A DNA stretch of 64,000 bases from Sabellastarte sp. h YS-2021 (Eukaryota; Annelida; Polychaeta; Sabellida; Sabellidae), in NCBI GenBank assembly GCA_964017235.1, contig OZ024936.1, positions 89,626,537-89,690,536 on the forward strand, read 5' to 3'. Both the position numbers and the translations under genes were made by a program. The first letter of the stretch is position 1. Every line of letters starts with the position of its first letter. Of this stretch, positions 1 to 12,628 are shown in pieces. Under the pieces are notes generated by a model. The model saw only the letters and a program-made list of their open reading frames with translations. It was not told where the DNA came from and searched no databases.

Positions 1-762
1 GCTAGCCTTGGCCTCCGGCAAGCGCCGCAGCGAAATCCATGCCTGGGTCGCTAACAAAGTAGCTAATTTAGGCCAATGGGAAAAGGTTGCCTTGTTCCCT
101 TCTTCTGATTTCATAGCCAAAAACCAACTAGCAAGAGAAGGTTCTCAAAGTGTGTCTCCGGTGACTATCCCTGCTCTGACTACCATTGTGGATAGACAGT
201 TTAAAGAAGACAGGACCCTGGGTCTCGTTCTCTCCTTTTCATCTCCTTTAAGAAAGGACATACCTCAGACATCAGACCCGCTACACTCTCTTCATGGTTG
301 AAACAAACCATTTTACTTTGTTACAAACAAGCAGATCAACAAGCCTTGGACTTGGTCCAAGTCAAAGCGCATGACATCCGGGCCTTCGCGGCCTCTAAGG
401 CCTTTTACGGTGGGGTATCGGTGGACCAAATCATGCAAGCCTGTCACTGGAAAGCTCACAACACATTTACAAATTTTTACCTAAAAGACCTTACTTGGTC
501 GGACACCGACAACAATTTGTACCTGGGACCCGTAGTGGCTGCACAACAAGTCCTAGATCCTTCCCCTCAGACCAGTTGTCCTCGGAAAGAAAAAAGGGGG
601 GGGGCACATCCGCTACAACCAAGTCTTCAGGAGTCTTTCCCAGGATCTAGGTATTCCTCTACCTTCAAGATGTTACGGGTAAGGTCATTTTATCCTTTAA
701 TTATCAAGTATTTTCTATTAAGGACTTATTTAGTTGTCATTAATCTCATATTCAGGTTGTAA
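1..762 (+). pseudogene. DIRS tyrosine recombinase, C-terminal half, frameshifted
   Basis: The translation starts at the first catalytic arginine motif (SGKRRSEIHAW), continues to an HxxR box (HDIRAF) and ends with the segment holding the expected nucleophile tyrosine (FTNFYLKD). Such enzymes integrate circular double-stranded DIRS cDNA without staggered target cuts. Compared with copy C, about 50-60 bases are missing near position 220, just after DRTL, which shifts the frame: the N-terminal part is read at 8-301 and the C-terminal part from 298. The HxxR and tyrosine residues survive, but the protein cannot be made in one piece. Confidence 0.85.
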
Positions 763-1071
763 AAATTTTATGAGATTCCCAACCTCTGGGTTGGTCAGTC
801 ACACGTGAAGGGCCCCTTTTGGACCCTTAGACCTCGGAGTGAGCACTGCTGCACTCCCGTCCTTCAATAAAACATCTAGACAGTTTTAGCACTGTCTCTC
901 ATTTACTTAGGTTTTTGGCTCGTTACAGGCCCGGCCTTCGGGATCGGGGCACTGTAAATGGGACTCAGACTGGTATTTCTGGCACTATTCTATACATATT
1001 AACTCAAAATCTTAGAAAAAATGACATTCCTTCCAGTCTCAGCTGTAATCCCGCCACCGGGCGGTTGAATT

Positions 1072-1177
1072 CAGCATTAAGTCCCACATGGTAAGCTATT
1101 GTAGCGTAATAAAATTGAAAATTTTAATTACTTAAATGTAGCTTTTATAAGCTACAAGCTTACCATGTGGGACTTAG
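1072..1177. repeat. Internal complementary region of DIRS copy A
   Basis: The first third reads as the reverse complement of the family-1 left tip and the remainder as the reverse complement of the right tip, meeting near 1114/1115. It is the template thought to let DIRS elements complete their termini through a circular intermediate. Confidence 0.85.
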
Positions 1178-1425
1178 AAGAGTCCCACCCTGCCTCCCCG
1201 CTGTTTACAGCTGAGGGGTAGGTTTAAAAAATTTCAACGAGAAAGTAGGACGATTGGTCAGAAGTTATCACGTGACGACAACTACCAGTATATCCGGTGG
1301 CTAACAAGAACGATCTTTTTTTCTAAGACGTTGGCCCCGGGTGTGGCAACCCGAGATCAGCATTAAGTCCCACATGGTAAGCTTGTAGCTTATAAAAGCT
1401 ACATTTAAGTAATTAAAATTTTCAA

Positions 1426-3040
1426 ATTTGGAAGTTTATCTTTTGTACACACACTTGGGACTCAATATATTTTGGGCTTAATATCACAAACACTGGTTTA
1501 AATGAAGATTGAGAAAGATTCTGCAGATAACTTATGGTACTTAGCGATAATTACCAGTGTACAAAATTAACTCCTAAGCCCACCGTCTGAGACTGGGGCC
1601 ATATTCACATAAGGGATTAGCAAAAAATCAGCGAAAAATTAGCTTAAGTTAATCCAAAACTTGGATAAGGATACAGATTCTTATTCACAGAGAAGCTAAG
1701 CTACTTTTTGGATTTGGGTTAACTTTAACCCACCCAAGAAAATGGGTTAACTTTTGGGTTAAATATAGTGTAATCTGCTGCACTTTGATACAATGAAACA
1801 ACTGACATGTTTATAGAAATGGATATTTTTCTGGAAATAAAGAAGAGAATCCAAATTCCTAAAACTTGATCTGTTAAAATGTACTTACATTTTATAATAC
1901 TTCATCTCTCCACTAAGACCTTACATAAAGCCATAGAAAACTGATAAAACTCTTTACTATCTTTGAATGTACATAGAAATACTTTACCCAAAGATCATGC
2001 TTATCATTGTAGATATTAAAATAATACAAATTAAATGTCCCATACAGAAAAAATGGATCCAACAGGAAATACAGGATATGTTAGCACAGAGTCGACACAG
2101 TCTAGTTGTTTTAATATTTTTCTACAGATATATGTATCTGAGATACTGATAAACATCTGGTCACTGGAATAAAACATAGAAACATAGAATTGGCTGAACA
2201 GCTACTGAACTACACAAATTAGCTTTAGTTATAACACAACATAATATGTTCTTGTGCACTTTTACAATTCTATTTCAAATGTGCAGATTAAATTAGACTG
2301 GTTATCAGACATCAGTCTAATAAAGTGTAGGAGAACATGCGGTCATTAATCCTCTTGCTAATGAGTACATTTTGCAAAAATGACAGAGTGTACTATATTT
2401 TCCTTAGAAATTTATGATAAATTACCAAAATTGTCCGCGATACCATTTATGTCTGCACAAAACTCGTAAACTATGTGTGAGCACACCCACTCTTTTCTAC
2501 AAAATGCGCAGTCCACATTGTTTAAATACTTTTTAAAAATATTTTCAAGTTTCATCTACTTACCTTCATGAAAAATGCATAATGTGAACCATTGCAAAAA
2601 ACGCAAATATACCCACATAGTAAAAGCAGGAATTCCCCCCACAGAGTAGTTTCAAGGGTTTTGATTGGCTGAGAATGAATATTGTAGATACAATGCTTAG
2701 ATTGGTTGTCTGTAGGATCATATATTTATTATACAAAGAGAAACACTGGGATTTCAGACATGGCTTGCTGATTTTAATACACTATTTTGTAATATAATTG
2801 TGAGATAAGCGGTTTGGTATAAGCATATGTTATTGTTTTTATCATATTTACAAGTCTGTTCATCTCTAAGCCAATGCTCACATTGTCCATCCGCAAGTTT
2901 ACTACATCTTTCCAGTAAAGGGCCCATGCGCGCTACTACGGACAATTTCAGGATTTTTACTCCATCTGATATTATACAAAAGTATTAAAAAGAGTGTTCC
3001 TTTCACAATTCAACAAGTATTCAAGTTATTGCCGCAGGAT
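1426..3040. other. Intergenic AT-rich DNA, no gene seen
   Basis: No ORF here has a recognisable product; the 60- and 63-codon frames look like chance. The only structure seen is a fragment of the palindromic GGGGCC-ended repeat family at about 1594-1760, rich in short self-complementary words such as TTAACTTTAACCC and GGGTTAACTT. Confidence 0.6.
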
Positions 3041-3200
3041 ATACCATATTTCATTGTATAAACACCACCTGCCCATTAAATGGACGCCTGCCAGTCCCAA
3101 GTCCACTGTGATTCCAGGATTTCAAAAAAACATAACATTAAGTACATCCCCAATCGGCTAACCATTAACAATAAATAAATAAATTCAAAGTAAAACATGA
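3041..3200 (+). mobile_element. MITE M1, left half, split by the DIRS family 2 insertion
   Basis: This stretch aligns with the left half of the M1 elements at 23822 and 38848: a TACCATATTT-type terminus, a 'tataaacacc' box, a 'gattccaggattcc'-like block and an A-rich segment ending in AAAACATG. The continuation of M1 is found on the other side of the DIRS element at 18100. Confidence 0.7.
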
Positions 3201-3420
3201 TTTTATTTCATAAAAATGTAATATACTCTATGAAAACACTTGGGTAAGCTTTGCTTGGCATTCGGTGACCGCCACATACACCGTACATAGAATTTAAAAT
3301 ATGAGGGGAGACCCTCTTTAAACCTGTATACTTGCTACCCTTTGACCCCTGGTGACCTAATTCAGTCTGCCATGCGCAGTAATACAGAAATAGTTCATTC
3401 TTTTTGTGGCGGTTGAACTC
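3201..3420 (+). repeat. Left inverted terminal repeat, DIRS family 2
   Basis: Reverse complement of 17865-18099 with few mismatches, including the blocks AAGCTTTGCTTGGCATTCGG and ATGCGCAGTAATACAG. It begins TTTTATTTCATAAAAATG. Confidence 0.85.
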
Positions 3421-3593
3421 TCAACTCTGCATTTTTGCTACCTCATTAAGTCCTGCATTTACACGTATTTGATGCTCTGTAAGTACACTTCTGCTGTTTT
3501 ATTCACCCTTTCTCCATTTTATTTACCTTTCACTTCGATTTCTGGTGAATTTATTGTATACTTTCTGCAATATTCTTACTTTTTTTTCAGAAT

Positions 3594-4040
3594 TCGTATT
3601 ATCGCTCATTTGGTCACGTGGTGTTAGAATGTCGGATTGCCTTTGGAGATATTCATTTCCATGGTAAATTAATTCGTTTTATGCACTTCTACAAGCATTA
3701 TAATTTTAATTTATGGCTTTCCTTCATTCTTTCCACAAAATTCTTCGTTTCGCCACGTATTTTGACCGTATTGTCAACTTGAGTGTGCATTGTTTACACA
3801 TAGTTGCAAAGATTTTATTATCGCTCATCAGGTCACGTGGTGTCAGAATGTTGGATTTCCTTTGGAAATAGTTATTTCCGCGGTGAATTATTTCATTTCT
3901 TCACTTTTACTGGCCTTATAATTGCCAATTTAGGTCTTCCATCATATTTAACACGAAATTCTTCGTTTCACCGTGTATTTGACCTTATTTTTGAGCTTCA
4001 TACGAATCATCTCACCAGGTCACATGACGATGATGTCATA
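3594..4040 (+). repeat. Direct repeat of about 219 bp, two copies, in DIRS family 2
   Basis: The phrase ATCGCTCAT followed by GGTCACGTGG recurs at 3601 and 3820, and the following 200 bases match approximately, ending in AAATTCTTCGTTTC. A third partial start (CACCAGGTCACATGA) occurs near 4012. The repeated CACGTG core may be a promoter motif; this is inference. Confidence 0.7.
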
Positions 4041-4649
4041 CTTAAAATGGAGGTCAACCTATCGGTTGTCAGAAAATATTCATTTTCTCAGTGATTACAG
4101 CATTTCCAGGTCTGTTTATGCACTCCTTTTTCATAATTCTTTGATTATTATTCTTTCAGAGCATATTGTGTAATAATTCCCTTTGTTAACGCATATTTCG
4201 TAGCAGAATATTACGGTATTTACTACCTACCATTCACGGTTCATTATTTTTACAGGCCCTTTCATTTGACATTTCTGGGATACGGATCCTGGTTTCAGTG
4301 TTTTGGGGTTCAATTCTGAGCCCAGGGTCTCCATTTCAGCCTTTCCCCACCTTCAATTCTGGAGAATGGTGGTTTATGGCTCTTGGGGATGACTTTGTCG
4401 TCCACCTTTGGAGATCCATCTCACTGTTACTGGTTTCCTACATTCCAAATTTGTGAGTTGGTCATTTGCTTTCTCAGTCCATTTTCAGTCTTTTGGCCTC
4501 TTTTGTGCCTAAGGCTCAGCCTAATCAGGCTGTCTTTTTGGGCTGGGATTACCTTCTCAAGACCATTTTTTGTTCAGGGTCCCTTAAGAAGAGTTTATCA
4601 GTTGAATCCAACTGATTTTGCTACTTCCTAAACACAGCTCCATTCATTT

Positions 4650-6200
4650 TCTAAATCTAGAAAATTTTTGTTTGGGGCTTGGTGGAAATCTTCTGTTACT
4701 CAACAGCTTTCTATTGCATTTTCACCATTTTTTAGATCTGACTTCCAATGGGCACATCTCCCTTTTGGGTATGTTGGTGTCCCTCTGTCTTTAGTTTACC
4801 TTTAGGCAGACTTCAGGGACCCTAGTCCAACATTTTTGGTGCCAGTTGGACAAAATGGATGCTTAGGACTTCTTCCTTCAATCTTCTCCACAGAAGATTT
4901 TCAAGGCTTCCTGTCCAACAGAATTAGGGGATAAATTTGACTGCTCTTTCCTTTTGATCAGTCTTATTTTTCTCTGAGTCAACCACTTTTCCCAGGCTTA
5001 GAAGTGGGTCTAGATTCTTTCTGTCACGCATTCTTTTGGGATCTTCTCATTCTAAGTTTAAAAGGTTGGGTAATTACCCAAGTTTACCTTCTAAAACTTA
5101 CTTTTGTCAGGTAAAAACCTCCTGAGGGTGTTTTTGGGTTGACTTGCTCAGGTTTCCGGACCTGGGATCTAGCCTGGTGGGGTTCTTAAGACCTTCTCTT
5201 CCCTAGGCAGAGGTCCTCTGCTATTAGCAGAGATCTGAGATGGACCTTAGGGTCCTTAGTACTGTGGGATTTTTTCATTCAGTACTGTTTTGTTGATCAC
5301 TTATTCAAGTTGATTGACCAGGCAATACTTTTCAGTGTTTTTTTTTCATCCACCATGCTTTGGACATCTATGGGCTTTCAGCCATCTTTGCCCTTTGTTT
5401 TGAGAGATTTCTTTATCCATCTCCCTCACTTGTGCCTAGTCACTTGGTAGGGTAATTTGGGTTCTCCCAACTAGGGAGTCTTCTCTCTAACTAAGTAAGA
5501 GATGTGGTTCTTTTCCATTTTGCCTTCCACAGGCAGAGGCTCAGCCTCAACCTCTATCATGGTGTCCTTCAGGAGATAGGAGTGTTTTGTTTTATTCAAA
5601 CTTTGACTCTTACTTCCAGATCCCTCCACTTGCCAGTGGGAGGTCAATTGATTTATTCCATTTCATTTGAAATGTTTAGGTGTCAGCCTTTCTTTTTCCA
5701 GAAGCCTGGAACTTGGTTTTCACCTTCCAGTGGTCTCTCAGATTCCACTTTCCTGATTTCATCTTCTTCAGCTTTTTTGCTTCTCCTCAGAAGTATGTTA
5801 CTCTTTGTCATTCAGCCTCACACTTGCTGTTCGTTGGAGCAGTTCAAGTGCTTGGGCTCTTTTTTACCTGATTTTCTCAGGGCCCCTTTTTCCTTGAGAA
5901 AAAGATAGAAGACTGGAAACCAGCATTGGATTTAGATCTTTTTGTAGATTTGGATCTTTTCTTGGTTCTCCAAACTATCAGGATGGAAACTTTTCAGTTG
6001 ATCATTTTCTCACTTCTATTTGGCCAGTGGACCACTTCTCTTCCTCAATATGCCTCCTTTCTCTCCTTTGGTTCACTCTTGTTCGGAGTTTTGCTTTTGA
6101 GCAGGGTGTACCACTTTGTGGCAGTGCCTTAGGGCCTAGCCACTAGCCTTTCAGTATTTACTTCCTTAGTCAAGGAAGTAAGGAAAGTTGGCTTTGAGGT
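4650..6200 (+). pseudogene. Decayed DIRS RT and RNase H sequence
   Basis: Several short translated stretches line up in order with copy C. They are HLPFG near 4755 (copy C: SLPFG), KGWVITQ near 5065 (LGWIINQ), RRLSLN near 5525 (KRLHIN) and VDLDLF near 5932 (HVDLFAT). Stops and frameshifts interrupt every one, and no YxDD box can be found. Much of this stretch lies inside the first 2,548-bp tandem unit, so the same relic recurs in units 2 and 3. The 134-codon frame starting at 5504 is a by-product of this decay and probably not a gene. Confidence 0.6.
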
Positions 6201-7295
6201 TGGGCATCTCATGTGACTACATATAGACTCATTAGAGCCAATAGTTGTCAGAGGCTCATTTGGCAACTCTCTTAGAGTTGTCTTTCAACTTGGAGTGGTT
6301 CTTAGCAGGAATGATTTAGATTTGTTCCTACAACAGGTCTCCTTCCTGGGTCAGGTTCTTAGCCTGTCTAAAGGTGTTCCTCTCACGGACAATGTTCTGT
6401 CTATTCAGCAGCTCTTCCTTTCTCTGCATTAGAACACCTTTAAATTACCTCTGCAGTTGGGCACCTTTATTATCTCCCGCCCGGCTCGCCGGCGGGAGAT
6501 TATAATTTACACCATGTGTGTGCGTGCGTGCGTGGGTCACGCAGTTTTCTCTGAAACTGCTACAGTCTTACACATTTTTGGTAAATTACTTGTCCTAATG
6601 AATTTTTACGCTCTTCAAAATTTTCTGGGTTTAGTGAACTTTGGCCTACTTTTGAGTGAGTAATAGCACTTTTACCTAATATAATTATATGGCTTATAAC
6701 TCTCAAACAATTACATTTAGAGTATTTTGTTGCAATATGTTGTTCAGCTACTTTCTCCACAGCTACAACATGGTCAGTAGTTTGGAAGTGTATCTCCATA
6801 GCTAAGTGAGTAATAGCTACTTTGTCAATTTTTAATGATAACCATAATGAGTAAATGGCTTATATCTTCAAAAGTATTGCAGCTACATAATTTCTCTCAA
6901 ATATGTTGTTCATCTACTTTTTTGTGAACTGTAACATAGTGAAGTTTCACAACTGTTGCTCAATGCACAGGTGAGTAATGGCTACTTTATTCCTACTTTT
7001 AGTGAAAATGTGAAAAATCACAAATATCTCGCAAACCGTAAGAGATAGAGCAATTTCGAGCGAATATTTAACCCACCAGGTGGTACAACAATGTCCTATG
7101 CTAAGGGGATTGGTGAACTTTGGCCTACTTTTGAGTGAGTAATAGCAGCACTTTTACCTAATATAATTATATGGCTTATAACTCTCAAACTATTGCATTT
7201 AGAGTATTTTGTTGCAATATGTTGTTCAGCTACTTTCTCCACAGCTAGCCTACAACATGGTCAGTAGTTTGGAAGTGTATCTCCATAGCTAAGTG
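4748..7295 (+). repeat. 2,548-bp tandem unit 1
   Basis: First of three head-to-tail units beginning ATGGGCACATCTCCC. The unit runs from decayed DIRS RT through RNase H relics into unrelated AT-rich repeat DNA containing a GC-rich hairpin at about 6473-6499. Confidence 0.95.
6473..6499. repeat. GC-rich hairpin, repeated in each tandem unit
   Basis: TCTCCCGCC and GGCGGGAGA form a 9-bp stem with a 9-base GC-rich loop, flanked by TTA and TTATAA. Copies sit at the same place in units 2 and 3 (about 9021 and 11569). A half copy (GGCGGGAGAT) recurs at 14149. Confidence 0.7.
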
Positions 7296-9843
7296 ATGGG
7301 CACATCTCCCTTTTGGGTATGTTGGTGTCCCTCTGTCTTTAGTTTACCTTTAGGCAGACTTCAGGGACCCTAGTCCAACATTTTTGGTGCCAGTTGGACA
7401 AAATGGATGCTTAGGACTTCTTCCTTCAATCTTCTCCACAGAAGATTTTCAAGGCTTCCTGTCCAACAGAATTAGGGGATAAATTTGACTGCTCTTTCCT
7501 TTTGATCAGTCTTATTTTTCTCTGAGTCAACCACTTTTCCCAGGCTTAGAAGTGGGTCTAGATTCTTTCTGTCACGCATTCTTTTGGGATCTTCTCATTC
7601 TAAGTTTAAAAGGTTGGGTAATTACCCAAGTTTACCTTCTAAAACTTACTTTTGTCAGGTAAAAACCTCCTGAGGGTGTTTTTGGGTTGACTTGCTCAGG
7701 TTTCCGGACCTGGGATCTAGCCTGGTGGGGTTCTTAAGACCTTCTCTTCCCTAGGCAGAGGTCCTCTGCTATTAGCAGAGATCTGAGATGGACCTTAGGG
7801 TCCTTAGTACTGTGGGATTTTTTCATTCAGTACTGTTTTGTTGATCACTTATTCAAGTTGATTGACCAGGCAATACTTTTCAGTGTTTTTTTTTCATCCA
7901 CCATGCTTTGGACATCTATGGGCTTTCAGCCATCTTTGCCCTTTGTTTTGAGAGATTTCTTTATCCATCTCCCTCACTTGTGCCTAGTCACTTGGTAGGG
8001 TAATTTGGGTTCTCCCAACTAGGGAGTCTTCTCTCTAACTAAGTAAGAGATGTGGTTCTTTTCCATTTTGCCTTCCACAGGCAGAGGCTCAGCCTCAACC
8101 TCTATCATGGTGTCCTTCAGGAGATAGGAGTGTTTTGTTTTATTCAAACTTTGACTCTTACTTCCAGATCCCTCCACTTGCCAGTGGGAGGTCAATTGAT
8201 TTATTCCATTTCATTTGAAATGTTTAGGTGTCAGCCTTTCTTTTTCCAGAAGCCTGGAACTTGGTTTTCACCTTCCAGTGGTCTCTCAGATTCCACTTTC
8301 CTGATTTCATCTTCTTCAGCTTTTTTGCTTCTCCTCAGAAGTATGTTACTCTTTGTCATTCAGCCTCACACTTGCTGTTCGTTGGAGCAGTTCAAGTGCT
8401 TGGGCTCTTTTTTACCTGATTTTCTCAGGGCCCCTTTTTCCTTGAGAAAAAGATAGAAGACTGGAAACCAGCATTGGATTTAGATCTTTTTGTAGATTTG
8501 GATCTTTTCTTGGTTCTCCAAACTATCAGGATGGAAACTTTTCAGTTGATCATTTTCTCACTTCTATTTGGCCAGTGGACCACTTCTCTTCCTCAATATG
8601 CCTCCTTTCTCTCCTTTGGTTCACTCTTGTTCGGAGTTTTGCTTTTGAGCAGGGTGTACCACTTTGTGGCAGTGCCTTAGGGCCTAGCCACTAGCCTTTC
8701 AGTATTTACTTCCTTAGTCAAGGAAGTAAGGAAAGTTGGCTTTGAGGTTGGGCATCTCATGTGACTACATATAGACTCATTAGAGCCAATAGTTGTCAGA
8801 GGCTCATTTGGCAACTCTCTTAGAGTTGTCTTTCAACTTGGAGTGGTTCTTAGCAGGAATGATTTAGATTTGTTCCTACAACAGGTCTCCTTCCTGGGTC
8901 AGGTTCTTAGCCTGTCTAAAGGTGTTCCTCTCACGGACAATGTTCTGTCTATTCAGCAGCTCTTCCTTTCTCTGCATTAGAACACCTTTAAATTACCTCT
9001 GCAGTTGGGCACCTTTATTATCTCCCGCCCGGCTCGCCGGCGGGAGATTATAATTTACACCATGTGTGTGCGTGCGTGCGTGGGTCACGCAGTTTTCTCT
9101 GAAACTGCTACAGTCTTACACATTTTTGGTAAATTACTTGTCCTAATGAATTTTTACGCTCTTCAAAATTTTCTGGGTTTAGTGAACTTTGGCCTACTTT
9201 TGAGTGAGTAATAGCACTTTTACCTAATATAATTATATGGCTTATAACTCTCAAACAATTACATTTAGAGTATTTTGTTGCAATATGTTGTTCAGCTACT
9301 TTCTCCACAGCTACAACATGGTCAGTAGTTTGGAAGTGTATCTCCATAGCTAAGTGAGTAATAGCTACTTTGTCAATTTTTAATGATAACCATAATGAGT
9401 AAATGGCTTATATCTTCAAAAGTATTGCAGCTACATAATTTCTCTCAAATATGTTGTTCATCTACTTTTTTGTGAACTGTAACATAGTGAAGTTTCACAA
9501 CTGTTGCTCAATGCACAGGTGAGTAATGGCTACTTTATTCCTACTTTTAGTGAAAATGTGAAAAATCACAAATATCTCGCAAACCGTAAGAGATAGAGCA
9601 ATTTCGAGCGAATATTTAACCCACCAGGTGGTACAACAATGTCCTATGCTAAGGGGATTGGTGAACTTTGGCCTACTTTTGAGTGAGTAATAGCAGCACT
9701 TTTACCTAATATAATTATATGGCTTATAACTCTCAAACTATTGCATTTAGAGTATTTTGTTGCAATATGTTGTTCAGCTACTTTCTCCACAGCTAGCCTA
9801 CAACATGGTCAGTAGTTTGGAAGTGTATCTCCATAGCTAAGTG
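7296..9843 (+). repeat. 2,548-bp tandem unit 2
   Basis: Same length as unit 1. All translated frames of 60 codons or more are identical between units, and no mismatch was found in the stretches compared by eye. Confidence 0.95.
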
Positions 9844-12391
9844 ATGGGCACATCTCCCTTTTGGGTATGTTGGTGTCCCTCTGTCTTTAGTTTACCTTTA
9901 GGCAGACTTCAGGGACCCTAGTCCAACATTTTTGGTGCCAGTTGGACAAAATGGATGCTTAGGACTTCTTCCTTCAATCTTCTCCACAGAAGATTTTCAA
10001 GGCTTCCTGTCCAACAGAATTAGGGGATAAATTTGACTGCTCTTTCCTTTTGATCAGTCTTATTTTTCTCTGAGTCAACCACTTTTCCCAGGCTTAGAAG
10101 TGGGTCTAGATTCTTTCTGTCACGCATTCTTTTGGGATCTTCTCATTCTAAGTTTAAAAGGTTGGGTAATTACCCAAGTTTACCTTCTAAAACTTACTTT
10201 TGTCAGGTAAAAACCTCCTGAGGGTGTTTTTGGGTTGACTTGCTCAGGTTTCCGGACCTGGGATCTAGCCTGGTGGGGTTCTTAAGACCTTCTCTTCCCT
10301 AGGCAGAGGTCCTCTGCTATTAGCAGAGATCTGAGATGGACCTTAGGGTCCTTAGTACTGTGGGATTTTTTCATTCAGTACTGTTTTGTTGATCACTTAT
10401 TCAAGTTGATTGACCAGGCAATACTTTTCAGTGTTTTTTTTTCATCCACCATGCTTTGGACATCTATGGGCTTTCAGCCATCTTTGCCCTTTGTTTTGAG
10501 AGATTTCTTTATCCATCTCCCTCACTTGTGCCTAGTCACTTGGTAGGGTAATTTGGGTTCTCCCAACTAGGGAGTCTTCTCTCTAACTAAGTAAGAGATG
10601 TGGTTCTTTTCCATTTTGCCTTCCACAGGCAGAGGCTCAGCCTCAACCTCTATCATGGTGTCCTTCAGGAGATAGGAGTGTTTTGTTTTATTCAAACTTT
10701 GACTCTTACTTCCAGATCCCTCCACTTGCCAGTGGGAGGTCAATTGATTTATTCCATTTCATTTGAAATGTTTAGGTGTCAGCCTTTCTTTTTCCAGAAG
10801 CCTGGAACTTGGTTTTCACCTTCCAGTGGTCTCTCAGATTCCACTTTCCTGATTTCATCTTCTTCAGCTTTTTTGCTTCTCCTCAGAAGTATGTTACTCT
10901 TTGTCATTCAGCCTCACACTTGCTGTTCGTTGGAGCAGTTCAAGTGCTTGGGCTCTTTTTTACCTGATTTTCTCAGGGCCCCTTTTTCCTTGAGAAAAAG
11001 ATAGAAGACTGGAAACCAGCATTGGATTTAGATCTTTTTGTAGATTTGGATCTTTTCTTGGTTCTCCAAACTATCAGGATGGAAACTTTTCAGTTGATCA
11101 TTTTCTCACTTCTATTTGGCCAGTGGACCACTTCTCTTCCTCAATATGCCTCCTTTCTCTCCTTTGGTTCACTCTTGTTCGGAGTTTTGCTTTTGAGCAG
11201 GGTGTACCACTTTGTGGCAGTGCCTTAGGGCCTAGCCACTAGCCTTTCAGTATTTACTTCCTTAGTCAAGGAAGTAAGGAAAGTTGGCTTTGAGGTTGGG
11301 CATCTCATGTGACTACATATAGACTCATTAGAGCCAATAGTTGTCAGAGGCTCATTTGGCAACTCTCTTAGAGTTGTCTTTCAACTTGGAGTGGTTCTTA
11401 GCAGGAATGATTTAGATTTGTTCCTACAACAGGTCTCCTTCCTGGGTCAGGTTCTTAGCCTGTCTAAAGGTGTTCCTCTCACGGACAATGTTCTGTCTAT
11501 TCAGCAGCTCTTCCTTTCTCTGCATTAGAACACCTTTAAATTACCTCTGCAGTTGGGCACCTTTATTATCTCCCGCCCGGCTCGCCGGCGGGAGATTATA
11601 ATTTACACCATGTGTGTGCGTGCGTGCGTGGGTCACGCAGTTTTCTCTGAAACTGCTACAGTCTTACACATTTTTGGTAAATTACTTGTCCTAATGAATT
11701 TTTACGCTCTTCAAAATTTTCTGGGTTTAGTGAACTTTGGCCTACTTTTGAGTGAGTAATAGCACTTTTACCTAATATAATTATATGGCTTATAACTCTC
11801 AAACAATTACATTTAGAGTATTTTGTTGCAATATGTTGTTCAGCTACTTTCTCCACAGCTACAACATGGTCAGTAGTTTGGAAGTGTATCTCCATAGCTA
11901 AGTGAGTAATAGCTACTTTGTCAATTTTTAATGATAACCATAATGAGTAAATGGCTTATATCTTCAAAAGTATTGCAGCTACATAATTTCTCTCAAATAT
12001 GTTGTTCATCTACTTTTTTGTGAACTGTAACATAGTGAAGTTTCACAACTGTTGCTCAATGCACAGGTGAGTAATGGCTACTTTATTCCTACTTTTAGTG
12101 AAAATGTGAAAAATCACAAATATCTCGCAAACCGTAAGAGATAGAGCAATTTCGAGCGAATATTTAACCCACCAGGTGGTACAACAATGTCCTATGCTAA
12201 GGGGATTGGTGAACTTTGGCCTACTTTTGAGTGAGTAATAGCAGCACTTTTACCTAATATAATTATATGGCTTATAACTCTCAAACTATTGCATTTAGAG
12301 TATTTTGTTGCAATATGTTGTTCAGCTACTTTCTCCACAGCTAGCCTACAACATGGTCAGTAGTTTGGAAGTGTATCTCCATAGCTAAGTG
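9844..12391 (+). repeat. 2,548-bp tandem unit 3
   Basis: Same length and sequence as units 1 and 2. At 12392 the sequence does not restart the unit but continues into the AT-rich repeat DNA that each unit carries internally after its first copy of the GTGAACTTTGGCCTACTTTT block. This shows where the ancestral single copy continued. Confidence 0.95.
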
Positions 12392-12628
12392 AGTAATAGC
12401 TACTTTGTCAATTTTTAATGATAACCATAATGAGTAAATGGCTTATATCTTCAAAAGTATTGCAGCTACATAATTTCTCTCAAATATGTTGTTCATCTAC
12501 TTTTTTGTGAACTGTAACATATTGAAGTTTCACAACTGTTGCTCAATGTACAAGTGAGTAATGGCTACTTTATTACTACTTTTAGTAAAAATGTGAAAAA
12601 TCACAAATATCTCACAAACCATAAGAGC

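Larger units (their letters stand above)
1..1425 (+). mobile_element. DIRS family 1, copy A, 3' part (cut by window edge)
   Basis: This is the 3' portion of a DIRS-type tyrosine-recombinase retrotransposon; the rest lies left of the window. It contains the end of the recombinase gene, a 3' untranslated stretch, an internal complementary region at about 1072-1177 and a right inverted terminal repeat at about 1245-1425. The sequence closely matches the last 1.5 kb of copy C (46730-48206). The right end is placed at the AAAATTTTCAA tip by comparison with the circular-junction sequence in its own internal complementary region. Confidence 0.9.

Noticed and set aside
5504-5908. A 134-codon frame repeated three times (also 8052 and 10600), possibly a gene family
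   Set aside because: It lies in the tandem units over decayed DIRS RNase H sequence, has no known domain, and is triplicated only because the DNA is.
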